Shown here: piece by piece, positions 45,226-46,058 of the stretch
Layout: every line of letters starts with the position of its first letter
Numbering within the stretch: the stretch's first letter is position 1
From: Lojkania enalia
Taxonomy: Eukaryota > Ascomycota > Dothideomycetes > Pleosporales
Direction: 5' to 3'
Length of the DNA: 46,058 bases
Assembly (NCBI GenBank): GCA_010094045.1
Contig: ML986694.1
Span: 1 to 46,058, forward strand
Program-made: the position numbers and the translations under genes
Notes under the pieces: generated by a model
Databases searched by the model: none
The model's input: the letters and a program-made list of their open reading frames with translations, nothing else
Told to the model about the DNA's origin: nothing

Positions 45226-46058
45226 ATATTAAGCGCGCTATCTAATAGAGAGATAAGACTATATTACTTATTACTAAGGAGAAGGCTATTAAGAGTACCT
45301 ATACTACTAATCGCTCTGCTAAGAGTGTTAAGAAGAGGTAGCTATAGAAAAGTGCTAAATATATAGCGTTAGGGGAAGAAAAAAAAAGATATTAGATAAA
45401 GCTATTAAAACTATAGTAGAGAAGCGCTTTAATAATTATAAGTCTAGTAAGTTATTATAGTTATTTATTATATATATATATATTTACAAGTAAATAGGTA
45501 ATTAGTTAAAAGTAAGGCTAAAGGCTATCTATTTAAAATAAGAGTATATTAACTAAGAGATTAGCTATAAACATTACTAAGTAGTCCTATTAAAGGTTAC
45601 TAGTTAATAGAAAGATAAATCTACTATATAAGAATTAGCTCGTAGTCTATTATAGGTATATAGCTTTAGAGAGGCTATATAGAAGATTATATATAAGATA
45701 TACTAAAATAGCCTTCTTAAACTATAAAATAATAGCTTTAAAGTAAGAATGCTTAAAATAAATAGTAAGAGTTTGTTAAGGGACTATCTAAGGAAGAGTT
45801 AGCTATAGTTTTAAAGTTAGAGTAGAAGTAAGTTTATTATATTTTTTATTATATCTATTTATTATAGATATATACTGATTACTACCCTAGATATTAAGAG
45901 CTTCTATTAGTATATAATCAATTCGATAATAATCTTCTTTTCGATTCAAACTTACCCTATATTAAAGGTATTAAAAGCGATAAGTGTAAAGAGGAGGTTA
46001 ATAATAACTCTAAAATTAAGGCTAAGCTTATATAATATAAGGATAAGTATAAGATATT
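45226..46058 (+). pseudogene. Decayed coding region, unknown, running off the window
   Basis: I do not recognise this gene. Plus-strand frames broken mainly by TAA/TAG read, for example, KEKAIKSTYTTNRSAKSVKK (about 45280-45340), KAIKTIVEKRFNNYKSSKLL (about 45398-45458), REAIQKIIYKIYQNSLLKL (about 45670-45728) and NQFDNNLLFDSNLPYIKGIK (about 45917-45976). The frame changes at least once, after an A-run at about 45380. RIP is lighter from 45840 onward. A degraded transposase or a host gene next to the repeat cluster are both possible; nothing decides between them. Confidence 0.4.

Noticed and set aside
1..46058. Intact protein-coding genes
   Set aside because: Every frame with recognisable homology is closed by many TAA/TAG codons; remaining short open frames lie within transposons or on the shadow strand.

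Overview
The window looks like a transposon graveyard from a filamentous ascomycete (Pezizomycotina). It is roughly 70% A+T by eye. CpA and TpG are almost absent and TpA is everywhere, while CpG, CpT and CpC survive: the mark of repeat-induced point mutation (RIP, CpA to TpA on both strands). ATG is rare, and nearly every Gln (CAA/CAG) or Trp (TGG) codon in a recognisable frame has become TAA or TAG. I see no intact protein-coding gene and no tRNA, rRNA or CRISPR array. The species cannot be named from this sequence.

Two element classes fill the window. (1) Fot1/pogo-like DNA transposons (Tc1/mariner superfamily, DDE transposase with CENP-B-like N-terminus), about 1.84-1.87 kb, TA target duplications, in five families called here A (with subgroup A'), B, C, D and E. 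Full copies within a family have identical lengths (A and A' 1849 bp, B 1854 bp after removing a later insert), so decay was almost purely by substitution. (2) Ty3/gypsy retrotransposons on the minus strand: G1, a chromovirus with integrase and chromodomain (two copies), and G2 (one copy).

Layout. 1-8.6 kb: G1 copy 1, split by A1 (89-1937) and B1 (3050-4903). 8.6-10.45 kb: family C element. 10.45-12.97 kb: an unassigned interval less affected by RIP, with decayed reading frames. 12.98-13.82 kb: truncated family D element (D1), joined abruptly to G2 (13.82-21.05 kb), which is split by the E element (17330-19200). 21.39-27.74 kb: a 71-bp minisatellite, split by B2 (plus) and B3 (minus); B3 carries a 279-bp solo LTR that is barely RIP-mutated. 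27.74-28.7 kb: a nearly G-free strand. 28.72-35.03 kb: G1 copy 2 with probable 3' LTR, polypurine tract and chromodomain, split by D2 (30083-31935). 35033-35042: ten N, an assembly gap. 35.04-41.93 kb: A2 (broken by the gap), then A3, which holds A'1 and A4 nested inside it. 41944-43792: A'2. 43.8-46.06 kb: unassigned AT-rich DNA, a short tandem repeat and an unidentified decayed coding region running off the window.

The parts do not work together as a pathway. They record an order of events: retrotransposons and satellite were hit by TA-targeting transposons, which were hit in turn by more of the same, with RIP acting across the whole. The most informative signals are the clean empty sites that fix this order, a shared 17-bp-period repeat in the terminal inverted repeats of all five families, the unequal RIP levels (solo LTR, A' copies, 10.45-12.97 kb), and the strand-asymmetric satellite.
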